Part shown: piece by piece, positions 7,743 to 13,949 of the stretch
How the letters are laid out: each line of letters opens with the position of its first letter
How positions within the stretch are numbered: the first letter of the stretch is position 1
Program-made: the position numbers and the translations under genes
The notes under the pieces: generated by a model
Databases searched by the model: none
What the model was told of the DNA's origin: nothing
The model's input: only the letters and a program-made list of their open reading frames with translations
Assembly (NCBI GenBank): GCA_023230665.1
Contig: JALNWY010000025.1
Coordinates: 1 to 24,563 of the forward strand
Length of the DNA stretch: 24,563 nucleotides
From: Deltaproteobacteria bacterium
Lineage (GTDB): Bacteria > Desulfobacterota > Desulfomonilia > UBA1062
Direction: 5' to 3'

Positions 7743-8696
7743 CTATTTCCCGTTCCAGAGGAAGAGCTCGCTGACGGATTCATGGCTGCAGATCCGCTTC
7801 ATGGCCTCTCCTAAAAGCGGGGCCACGCTCAGGACCGTGATCTTCTTGCACATGGTGGCGTCGCCCTTGAGCGGGATCGTGTCCGTGACCACCAGCTCCT
7901 CCAGAGGCGAGTTGGTGACCCGGGAGATGGCCGGGCCGGAGAGGACCGCGTGCGTGCAGCATGCAGCGACCTTCGTTGCCCCGGCATCCCTGAGCGCGGC
8001 CGCACCATTGGTAAGGGTCCCGGCAGTATCCACCATGTCGTCGATGAGCAGGCAGATCTTGCCCTTGACATCGCCGATGATGTGCATGACATCGGATTCG
8101 TTCGCGCGCTCGCGTTTCTTGTCGATGATCGCCAGGTCCGCCTTCAGAGGTTTTGCATACGCCCGGGCGCGCTCCACGCCGCCGGCATCGGGTGAAACGA
8201 TGCACAGGTGATTGGTGTACTGGTCCTTGATGTAGTTCAGCATCACGGGCTTGGCATAGAGGTTGTCCACCGGGATGTCGAAAAACCCCTGTATCTGCCC
8301 GGCGTGAAGGTCCATGGTCAGGACCCTGTCCGCCCCTGCAGTCGTGAGCAGGTTGGCCACAAGTTTGGCCGTAATAGGGGTCCGGGGAGATGCCTTGCGG
8401 TCCTGACGCGCATAGCCGAAATAGGGGATGACCGCGGTGACGATCCGGGCCGAGGCCCGCTTCACCGCGTCCAGCATCACCAGAAGTTCCATGAGATGCT
8501 CGTTCGTGGGAGAGCACGTGGACTGGACGAGATAAATATCTTTGCCCCGAATGCTCTGGTGAATGTCCACCGACGTCTCGCCGTCGGAGAACCTCTTCAC
8601 GTCTGCACTGCCCATCTCAATGCCCAGAATACCGCAAATGCTCTCAGCCAGAGGTCCGTTGGAGTTGCCCGAAAAGACACAGATGTTCGTCTCCAT
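7743..8696 (-). CDS. prs: Ribose-phosphate pyrophosphokinase
   Basis: 317 residues. It makes PRPP from ribose 5-phosphate and ATP, feeding purine, pyrimidine, His, Trp and NAD synthesis in the cytoplasm. Seen directly: FSDGE (36-40), the ATP-binding 'YFGYARQDRKASPR' (92-105), the metal-binding 'TMDLHAGQIQGFF' with His131, the catalytic flexible loop 'DKKRER' (Lys194, Arg196), and the PRPP-binding loop 'LIDDMVDTAGTL' (217-228). The start is set by AAGGAGAA ahead of the ATG. It lies 28 bases downstream of tRNA-Gln and is probably transcribed from the promoter in the end of spoVG. In many deltaproteobacteria prs is followed by rplY and pth; here it is followed by convergent comM. Confidence 0.97.
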   Translation of the reverse strand: METNICVFSGNSNGPLAESICGILGIEMGSADVKRFSDGETSVDIHQSIRGKDIYLVQSTCSPTNEHLMELLVMLDAVKRASARIVTAVIPYFGYARQDRKASPRTPITAKLVANLLTTAGADRVLTMDLHAGQIQGFFDIPVDNLYAKPVMLNYIKDQYTNHLCIVSPDAGGVERARAYAKPLKADLAIIDKKRERANESDVMHIIGDVKGKICLLIDDMVDTAGTLTNGAAALRDAGATKVAACCTHAVLSGPAISRVTNSPLEELVVTDTIPLKGDATMCKKITVLSVAPLLGEAMKRICSHESVSELFLWNGK

Positions 8697-8724
8697 GTAT
8701 CCGCGTTCTCCTTGCTCGTCAATT

Positions 8725-8798
8725 TGGCTGGGACGGGTGGATTCGAACCACCATAACGAGATCCAAAATCTCGTGTCCTGCCATTAGACGACATCCCA
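8725..8798 (-). tRNA. tRNA-Gln (anticodon TTG)
   Basis: A 74-base tRNA with encoded CCA. Acceptor stem TGGGATG pairs with CGTCCCA, starting with the T1-A72 pair typical of bacterial tRNA-Gln, and G is the discriminator base. The D stem is GTCT/GGAC with loop AATGGCA. The anticodon stem CGAGA/TCTCG has loop TTTTGGA, giving anticodon TTG. The T stem GGTGG/CCACC has loop TTCGAAT, and the variable loop has 4 bases. It sits between spoVG and prs on the same strand, an arrangement known from deltaproteobacteria. Confidence 0.97.
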
Positions 8799-8832
8799 GC
8801 AGTAGAGACAACCTTCGGTGCTCTGGGAACTT

Positions 8833-8861
8833 CTTATAGAAGATCTATGCGTCTGTGGCAA
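8833..8861 (-). promoter_or_regulatory. Sigma70-like promoter for tRNA-Gln and prs
   Basis: On the minus strand, TTGCCA (8861-8856) and TATAAG (8838-8833) have an optimal 17-base spacer. The -35 lies inside the last codons of spoVG and the -10 just after its stop. Initiation about 7 bases downstream would leave a short leader before the tRNA 5' end at 8798. This is one of the best-formed promoters in the window. Confidence 0.62.
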
Positions 8862-9111
8862 TCTTTTGTTGATAGATATCCAGTATGGATTGCTCTATCT
8901 TGTCTCGTGTCTCCATGTTCAGGGGATGCGCGGTATCCCTGAAGGTTCCGTCCTTCCGCTTGCGGGAAGGCATCGCTACAAATAATCCTGTTGTCCCGTG
9001 AATGACTCTCAGATCGCGAATAACGAAGCAGTCGTCGAATACCACCGAGGCATACGCCTTGAGCTTGTCGTTATCCTTGACCGGATACACCTTTACCTCT
9101 GTAATCTCCAT
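8845..9111 (-). CDS. spoVG: SpoVG-family nucleic-acid-binding regulator
   Basis: 88 residues, close to the family norm of 85-100. The characteristic sequence is 'MEITEVKVYPVKDNDKLKAY', then 'VVFDDCFVIRDLRVI', 'GLFVAMPSRKRKDGTFRD' and 'AHPLN'. SpoVG was named for Bacillus sporulation, but it also occurs in non-sporulating bacteria, where it binds DNA and RNA as a small regulator; no sporulation role should be assumed here. The start has a strong GGGGGGAAG site and lies 41 bases inside the 3' end of ispE, so it is probably translated from the ispE message. Confidence 0.95.
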   Translation of the reverse strand: MEITEVKVYPVKDNDKLKAYASVVFDDCFVIRDLRVIHGTTGLFVAMPSRKRKDGTFRDTAHPLNMETRDKIEQSILDIYQQKIATDA

Positions 9112-9958
9112 GGCTTCCCCCCGTCAAACTTGTTGTGGGTACGTAGCGATACCCCTCATGACGCCTTATCCGGCTCAATCCATTGCATACATGTTCTTCG
9201 TTTTGGAAAACGCCAAAAACGGACGAACCACTTCCTGACATGATAACCCCCAATGCCCCGGCATCAAGCAGCTCGGCCTTCGCCCGCTTGAGCTCCGGAC
9301 AAATACCAAAGGCAGGGCCCTCCAGATCATTTTCCAGCCACTGCTCCGGCTCAATTCCTTTTTGCACAATTTCATTGATGATTCTATACCTTTTGCGTTC
9401 GCGAGTCAATGGGCACTTGAGCTGAGAATAAACTTTAGCTGTTGAAATCTCAAGGGGTGGGGTCACAATTAAATACGACCGCGGCTCCAGTACGGCCTCG
9501 TGCAGGGGAACATCGCCCCTGCCGCCCATGAGACAGGGCTTCTTAAGGATGAAAAACGGGCAGTCCGCCCCGATCCTGCCTGCCATTTTCATGAGTTCCC
9601 TGCGCTGAATCCGGGTATGGAAGAGCTCGTTCATTCCCATGAGCACGGTCGAGGCATCGCTGCTTCCGCCGCCGAGCCCGGCGCCTAAGGGGATGTTCTT
9701 GGCAATTCGAATGGCGACGCCTTCCCGGAGGCCCGTCTCTTTCAGGAACAGCTCGGCAGCCTTGTAGGCCAGATTGCTCGCGCCGTTGCAGCCGCATCCC
9801 GGGGCCCTGACAAAGACTCCCCTCTCCGCCTTCTCCATGGCGATCTCATCGAAGAGGCCTACCGGCACCATGAGGGTAAGCAGTTCGTGGTATCCGTCAG
9901 ACCGCTTTCCCAGGACCTTGAGGTAGAGATTGATCTTTGCGGGGGCCAGCAGCTTCAT
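9071..9958 (-). CDS. ispE: 4-diphosphocytidyl-2-C-methyl-D-erythritol kinase
   Basis: 295 residues. This GHMP kinase phosphorylates CDP-methylerythritol in the MEP pathway of isoprenoid synthesis. Seen directly: 'LLAPAKINLYLKVLGKRSDGYHEL' with Lys8, the glycine-rich ATP loop 'PLGAGLGGGSSDAS' (90-103), 'GADCPFF' with catalytic Asp132, and the C-terminal 'MSGSGSSVFGVF' motif. Its ATG overlaps the htrA stop (ATGA), showing translational coupling. The last 14-17 residues (GGSHGDYRGKGVSGQG) extend past the usual family end and are read from the same DNA as the spoVG start, in another frame. This suggests an original stop was lost. Confidence 0.96.
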   Translation of the reverse strand: MKLLAPAKINLYLKVLGKRSDGYHELLTLMVPVGLFDEIAMEKAERGVFVRAPGCGCNGASNLAYKAAELFLKETGLREGVAIRIAKNIPLGAGLGGGSSDASTVLMGMNELFHTRIQRRELMKMAGRIGADCPFFILKKPCLMGGRGDVPLHEAVLEPRSYLIVTPPLEISTAKVYSQLKCPLTRERKRYRIINEIVQKGIEPEQWLENDLEGPAFGICPELKRAKAELLDAGALGVIMSGSGSSVFGVFQNEEHVCNGLSRIRRHEGYRYVPTTSLTGGSHGDYRGKGVSGQG

Positions 9959-11451
9959 TTGACGTCCAAGGCAACGTACAGGGGCCTGGCGTTGCGGATG
10001 ACCAGCATGAGCACTGCCTGGCCTTTTTTCACGGTCTCGATCGCAGCGAGGTATTCCTCGATATTCTTCACCTGGGTGCTGTTGACTTCCCTGATGACGT
10101 CCATTTTCTGCAGCCTGCTCCCTGCGGCGATCCCTCGGGAGTCGATATCCATCACCAGAACACCCGAGAGCCCGTCCAGATCCAGTTGCCTCTGCGTTTC
10201 AGGCGTGATGTCCGTGATCACCAGGCCGAACTTGTCCCTGGTATTGCCCGGGGTCTGCCCGGGGGTGCTGCCCAGCTCGGATATCTTCTCGTCACTGCGC
10301 TTCTCCAGCCTGGTGTTGAGTGCGACCTTCCCAGAGTCCCGCCAGACGACGATGGACACCTGTTCTTCGGGCTTGAGGCTGCCGATCATCCGGGTGAGCG
10401 TCATGGGATCGTGGACCTTCATGCGGTTGATCTCCAGAATAATGTCGCCTTTCTTCACCCCGGCCTTTTCCGCCGGATCACCCGGATACACGGCGGTAAC
10501 CATGGCCCCGGCCGGATCACCCAGCCCCACGGCCCGGGCGATCTCCGGGGTGACCTCCTGGATCGCCACCCCCAGCCATCCCCGGGACACCTCGCCTTTG
10601 TCCTTGAGCTCCTGAAGGATCTGCTTGGCCATGTTGATGGGAATGGCAAAACCGATGCCTTGGCCCGTGGAGACGATGGCGGTGTTGATGCCCACCACCT
10701 CTCCGCTCATATTGATAAGCGGACCTCCCGAGTTCCCGGGGTTGATGGCCGCGTCCGTCTGGATGAAGTTGTCGTAGGGCCCGGCGCCGATCACCCTGGC
10801 CTTGGCGGACACGATCCCCTGCGTCAGGGTGTGACCGAAGCCGAACGGATTGCCAATGGCGATGATCCAGTCCCCGATCTCAAGAGAGTCCGAGTCACCC
10901 AAGGCGGCTACGGGGAAATCATCCCTGTCGGAGCGGATTTTTATCAGGGCGATGTCCGTATTGTCGTCCTTGCCGGCCACGTCGGCCCGGTACTCCTGCC
11001 CGGATTCGTCGGACAGCGAGATGAAAATCTCGTCCGCGCCGGAGATCACGTGGTTGTTCGTGAGCACATATCCGTTCTTCGAAATGATGAACCCGGAGCC
11101 CAGGCTTCGCTGATCGAGATCCTGATCAGGGAGCTGCTCGAAGAATCTGCGGAAGAACTCTTCGAGCCGCTCGTTGTGATCTCCGGGTCCATCGAACCTC
11201 TGGTAGAGGTCTCCACCCGGCACCCTCCTGGTCGTTCTGACGTTTACCACGGTCGGGCTTGCCGTCTTGGCGAGCGACCTCAGGCTCGGCATGAGGACAT
11301 AGGAGCCTTCCTCCTGCCTGCCTTCCTTCCAGAAAGGCAGGGCCTCGCCTTCGGATATGAAACCCAGGGACGTGGCCACATACAGGCCCACCAGGGCAGA
11401 GCACAGGGCGACCAGAACCATCAGGCCTATGGACGATATGCGTCTTGGCAT
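9955..11451 (-). CDS. degQ: Periplasmic serine protease of the HtrA/DegP/DegQ family
   Basis: 498 residues. An uncleaved or signal-type hydrophobic helix spans residues about 6-29, and the trypsin-like domain covers about 55-280. The catalytic triad is His134 (TNNHVIS), Asp166 (NTDIALIKI) and Ser241 (GNSGGP). Two PDZ domains follow (about 290-375 and 405-495), as in E. coli DegP/DegQ. These proteases degrade or refold misfolded envelope proteins in the periplasm. The LA-type loop region between residues 72 and 115 is of moderate length, with 'RLEEFFRRFFEQLP'. AAGAAGGTG precedes the ATG. The gene follows the DUF1844 gene by 24 bases and overlaps ispE by 4. DegP, DegQ and DegS roles cannot be separated from sequence alone, but two PDZ domains argue against DegS. 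Confidence 0.95.
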   Translation of the reverse strand: MPRRISSIGLMVLVALCSALVGLYVATSLGFISEGEALPFWKEGRQEEGSYVLMPSLRSLAKTASPTVVNVRTTRRVPGGDLYQRFDGPGDHNERLEEFFRRFFEQLPDQDLDQRSLGSGFIISKNGYVLTNNHVISGADEIFISLSDESGQEYRADVAGKDDNTDIALIKIRSDRDDFPVAALGDSDSLEIGDWIIAIGNPFGFGHTLTQGIVSAKARVIGAGPYDNFIQTDAAINPGNSGGPLINMSGEVVGINTAIVSTGQGIGFAIPINMAKQILQELKDKGEVSRGWLGVAIQEVTPEIARAVGLGDPAGAMVTAVYPGDPAEKAGVKKGDIILEINRMKVHDPMTLTRMIGSLKPEEQVSIVVWRDSGKVALNTRLEKRSDEKISELGSTPGQTPGNTRDKFGLVITDITPETQRQLDLDGLSGVLVMDIDSRGIAAGSRLQKMDVIREVNSTQVKNIEEYLAAIETVKKGQAVLMLVIRNARPLYVALDVK

Positions 11452-11475
11452 GATTCACCTTCTTATTTTTCAAAG

Positions 11476-11844
11476 TTACGATTCGACAAAGCTCATTCTC
11501 AGCTCATAGAGGATATTCTCTATCAGCGTCTCCTCATCCTGGGTGAGGTTCCCCCTGGTCTTCTCCCGGAGCATCTCGATGATGTGGATATTCTGTCTTG
11601 CCAGGACCGGATTCCTGACGGTCTGACCAGTGGAGGGATCGGGCATCTTGCCCATGCTGATGATGGCCGCACTCGCAAAGCTCATGATAAGAGTGGGAAA
11701 ATCCACAGCGGGCTGGTGCTCCTGCTCCGAGGCCGAGGGGCGTTCACTCCCTCCGGGAGAGGCTTCTCTTTCCGGGGCCTGCCCGGGCTCTTGACTCCTG
11801 CCCCTCTTGTCCTGAAAGGTGTACCCCTTTTTCCGGTCTTCCAT
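11476..11844 (-). CDS. DUF1844 domain protein
   Basis: 122 residues. The first 45 are charged, rich in Gln, Glu, Ser and Pro, and probably disordered. Residues 48-120 form the DUF1844 domain: 'DFPTLIMSFASAAIISMGK', then 'PDPSTGQTVRNPVLARQNIHIIEMLREKTRGNLT' and 'EETLIENILYELRMSFVE'. The family is small, cytoplasmic and alpha-helical, is widespread in deltaproteobacteria and some other phyla, and has no established function. A strong AAGGAGGGG site fixes the start. It leads directly into htrA with a 24-base gap, so the two are likely expressed together. Confidence 0.9.
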   Translation of the reverse strand: MEDRKKGYTFQDKRGRSQEPGQAPEREASPGGSERPSASEQEHQPAVDFPTLIMSFASAAIISMGKMPDPSTGQTVRNPVLARQNIHIIEMLREKTRGNLTQDEETLIENILYELRMSFVES

Positions 11845-11897
11845 ATCCCCTCCTTACCCTCTTCCAGCCCTGTTTTTCATCCCATTCCAATCAACGA

Positions 11898-11916
11898 CGC
11901 CGGGAAACACCCGGCG
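11898..11916 (-). terminator. GC-rich hairpin just after acuC
   Basis: Read on the minus strand, CGCCGGG-tgttt-CCCGGCG is a perfect 7-pair stem with a 5-base loop, 9 bases past the acuC stop. It is followed by TCGTTGATTGG, which is only weakly T-rich. It may partly terminate acuC transcription or protect the 3' end; read-through into DUF1844-htrA is likely. Confidence 0.45.
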
Positions 11917-11925
11917 AGCAGGCCC

Positions 11926-13059
11926 CTATCCGATGCCGTGGACAGGGAATACCCTCTCCCTGATAAATGCCAGCTTTTTTTCGATATACTCATGGAGATC
12001 ACGCCTGATGTTCTCGGCCAGATGATAGGGAGGATCGCGGAGTTCATCGGGTCCCTGGGTGAAAGGGACAAGGTTGCCGCTGATGATGCCCTGGTACGGG
12101 TCTTGCGGTTCCAGCCCGTTGAAGATCGCCCATGCCAGGGTCCATCCCCTCACCACATCGGAGACACTGTAGCCCCCTCCGCCCAAGGCCAGGATCTTGG
12201 GACAGCTCTTCCTGATCTCCTCGATGACTCGGCTGTAACCGTTGTTTGTCAACCTCAAGTTCGTCAGCGGGTCCTTTTTCAGGGTGTCGAGCCCGATCTG
12301 GGCCACCACGCAGTCGGGCCGGAAAGATTCCACAAGGGGCGTGTAGACAGACTCGAATGCCTGCACATAGATATCGTCGTCAGTATACTCTGACAGGGGA
12401 ATATTGACCGTATACCCAACCCCTCTGCCCTCGCCTGTCTCGTTCTCGAAACCAGTGCCCGGATACAGGGTCTCCCCGCTCTGATGCAGCGATATGAACA
12501 GGACATCGTCCCGGTCGTAAAACGCGTCTTGGACCCCGTTGCCGTGATGGGCGTCGATATCGACATACACGATCTTCTTCATGCCGCTTTTCAGGAGCCT
12601 GTTGATCGCGATCACGATGTCGTTGACATAGCAGAAGCCCTCGGCATGGTCGTATCCCGCGTGATGCAGCCCTCCCACCGGTGAGAAAACCATATCCGCC
12701 TTCCCCTCGGAGAGGAGCTCGGCGCCGAGGATGGTCGCGCCCAGGACCAGAAGGGAAAAGTCGAACACGCCCTTGAAGACCGGGTTGTCTCCCGTCCCCA
12801 GCCCGTACTCAAGCATGGTGAAGTCAAAGGACCCGGAGTTTGCATCCTTGAGGGTCTCCACGTACCGGGGCAGATGATATTCGAGCATCACCTCCTCTGT
12901 GACGGGCGCCGGCTCCATCACCTCGATCCAGGATGCGTCGAGCAGTCCGTACCGGTAGCAGAGCTCGAATGTCATGGTGCCCCGGTAGGGTTTGAACGGA
13001 TGGTATTCTCCGAGACTGAAATCGTCGAACCTCGATGTATAGATAAAAGCAGAGTTCAC
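11926..13059 (-). CDS. acuC: Histone-deacetylase superfamily protein (AcuC-like)
   Basis: 377 residues. A zinc-dependent class I-type deacylase fold covers the whole length: 'EYHPFKPYR', the active-site 'GGLHHAGYDHAEGFCYVNDI' (His132/His133), 'YVDIDAHHGNG' with zinc ligands Asp169 and His171, 'IGLDTLKKDPL' with the third ligand Asp258, and 'GGGGY' with Tyr297. All catalytic residues are kept, although the usual 'CGAD' before the third ligand is 'IGLD'. Bacterial AcuC deacetylates acetyl-CoA synthetase; no acs or acuA gene is visible, so the substrate here is unproven. The start is GTG, with GGGAGAG upstream. A 57-codon ORF ends 25 bases ahead of it, and the next genes on the strand are DUF1844 and htrA. 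Confidence 0.93.
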   Translation of the reverse strand: MNSAFIYTSRFDDFSLGEYHPFKPYRGTMTFELCYRYGLLDASWIEVMEPAPVTEEVMLEYHLPRYVETLKDANSGSFDFTMLEYGLGTGDNPVFKGVFDFSLLVLGATILGAELLSEGKADMVFSPVGGLHHAGYDHAEGFCYVNDIVIAINRLLKSGMKKIVYVDIDAHHGNGVQDAFYDRDDVLFISLHQSGETLYPGTGFENETGEGRGVGYTVNIPLSEYTDDDIYVQAFESVYTPLVESFRPDCVVAQIGLDTLKKDPLTNLRLTNNGYSRVIEEIRKSCPKILALGGGGYSVSDVVRGWTLAWAIFNGLEPQDPYQGIISGNLVPFTQGPDELRDPPYHLAENIRRDLHEYIEKKLAFIRERVFPVHGIG

Positions 13060-13084
13060 TCTCGCTCTCCCTGTTCGCTCCTGA

Positions 13085-13258
13085 TCACATCTCTGTCATC
13101 TTCTCAGAAGAAAAAGCCTCGCACCTTGAAAAAAACCGCGGCACGGTCTTGTCCCTGACCGGAAAGACCGAGACCGTCCGCTCCTGTCCTGACCCTGACA
13201 GCACTTTCTTCAATAACACAGAATCAGGAAAGTTCAAACAATTCTGCCTAGTATTCAT
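13085..13258 (-). CDS. Possible 57-residue leader ORF ahead of acuC
   Basis: It starts MNTRQNCLNFPDSVLLKK and ends SSEKMTEM. The ATG at 13258 has an AGGGGA site 6 bases upstream, and the stop is 25 bases before the acuC GTG, with AGGAG and GGGAG between them. The frame is open further upstream to 13387, but this start is the only one with a good site. The sequence matches no family I know. The attenuator-like hairpins lie inside its second half, so it could be a leader peptide, a small independent protein, or a chance ORF across an untranslated leader. Confidence 0.35.
   Translation of the reverse strand: MNTRQNCLNFPDSVLLKKVLSGSGQERTVSVFPVRDKTVPRFFSRCEAFSSEKMTEM
13129..13170 (-). promoter_or_regulatory. 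Attenuator-like overlapping hairpins upstream of acuC
   Basis: Read on the minus strand, CGGTCTT (13170-13164) is perfectly complementary to AAGACCG (13150-13144). The same AAGACCG can instead pair with CGGTTTT (13138-13132; 7 pairs with one G-U and a 5-base loop), running straight into a T7 tract (13135-13129). The two stems are mutually exclusive, which is the geometry of an antiterminator and a terminator. A further arm, ACGGTCT (13177-13171), can pair with AGACCGT (13149-13143). No known riboswitch or protein-binding leader is recognised. Confidence 0.4.
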
Positions 13259-13478
13259 GAATAATCCCCTGTCCCGTATTTCACAGCATCCATGAAGAGG
13301 CCGGGGCAAAACGCTTCTCAACGGAAGAATCCCAGGGCCGCAAAAGACCCCCTGGCGGCAGCACAAGGATGATGACCAGTTTTGCATGACATATCAGGGC
13401 CATATAGCTTATAGACGCAGGCAGGTTCCTGTGCTAGACTTCATGACAATAAGGGATGCCGATGAAAGGAGACCTTCC

Positions 13479-13721
13479 ATGGGAAACGGGCTTGAGATTC
13501 TGGAAAAACTGGTGGTGGTGGAAAATGGAACGGTCAAGGTCATGCGCACGATCGAGGACATCGAAAATCTCCTGGAAAGACTGACCAGAATACAGTCCGT
13601 CTACCGGAACCAGAGGAGCGACCACGGCCGGAAGGTCAAGGATGAAGTCGATCATTTGATCCGCATCATCGTTTCCCTTGCATCAATCGTCTATGCCATG
13701 GAACTGCAACGGGCGCAGTAG
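13479..13721 (+). CDS. Small helical protein of unknown function
   Basis: 80 residues from the ATG at 13479, chosen because AAAGGAGA lies 6 bases upstream; an in-frame ATG at 13386 has no such site. The protein is charged and almost all predicted helix: 'GLEILEKLVVVENGTVKVMRTIEDIENLLERL', then 'GRKVKDEVDHLIRIIVSLASIVYAMELQRAQ'. The heptad-like hydrophobic spacing suggests a coiled coil or helical bundle. I do not recognise the family. It precedes yitT on the same strand by 220 bases. The frame remains open for 75 codons after the TAG stop, up to an 8-base overlap with the yitT start, so this may be a truncated or read-through gene. Confidence 0.6.
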   Translation: MGNGLEILEKLVVVENGTVKVMRTIEDIENLLERLTRIQSVYRNQRSDHGRKVKDEVDHLIRIIVSLASIVYAMELQRAQ

Positions 13722-13949
13722 CATGGTACCAGGGAGGAAAAGGCCTTTTCGCTGCTGCCGCACCAGAAAAAGCGCATCATCCAGAGGCTGAGGATCCAGA
13801 TAGACCGGGCACGGGCCTCCTTTTGTACAGAGAATGTGCTTCCCCCCGGGATAGCCAACGGTACAGATCTTGAAGGGCAGTCCTTGCGCCTTGACTCCGC
13901 AAAAAGCAAAACGAGAACAACCTTAAGAAGAAGGACCAAAAATGGCTGA
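13722..13949 (+). pseudogene. In-frame continuation past TAG, possible lost or read-through C-terminus
   Basis: Directly after the TAG of the small protein the same frame runs for 75 codons to a TGA that overlaps the yitT ATG (ATGGCTGA). The first 35 codons have GC-rich third positions and encode an amphipathic, basic, helix-like stretch (FSLLPHQKKRIIQRLRIQID). The later part looks less protein-like, and another frame in 13,890-13,990 reads KKDQKWLKKIAEISHLIYQD, as if a frameshift had also occurred. No independent start with a good ribosome binding site is seen for this segment. It is compatible with gene decay, TAG decoding or chance. Confidence 0.3.

Larger units (their letters stand above)
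13060..13478. other. 419-base region between acuC and a divergent small gene
   Basis: No recognised protein family lies here. The minus-strand half (13085-13258) holds a 57-codon ORF and attenuator-like hairpins, entered separately. Toward the plus-strand gene, TATAGC (13403-13408) lies 17 bases after a poor -35 (TTTTGC) and is only a weak promoter candidate. The base composition is less GC-rich than the neighbouring genes, as expected for regulatory DNA. Confidence 0.5.

Noticed and set aside
8845..9111. spoVG as evidence of a sporulating Gram-positive host
   Set aside because: SpoVG is also found in non-sporulating Gram-negative lineages, and the two-PDZ HtrA, RdgC, ComM and gene order point to a deltaproteobacterium-like host.
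9937..12393. An 818-codon open frame on the plus strand antisense to htrA, DUF1844 and acuC
   Set aside because: It is a mirror of GC-rich codon bias across well-identified minus-strand genes and matches no family.
13210..13237. TTGAAC-N16-TATTGA on the minus strand as an acuC promoter
   Set aside because: Both hexamers are weak and lie inside the 57-codon ORF; kept only as a remote possibility.
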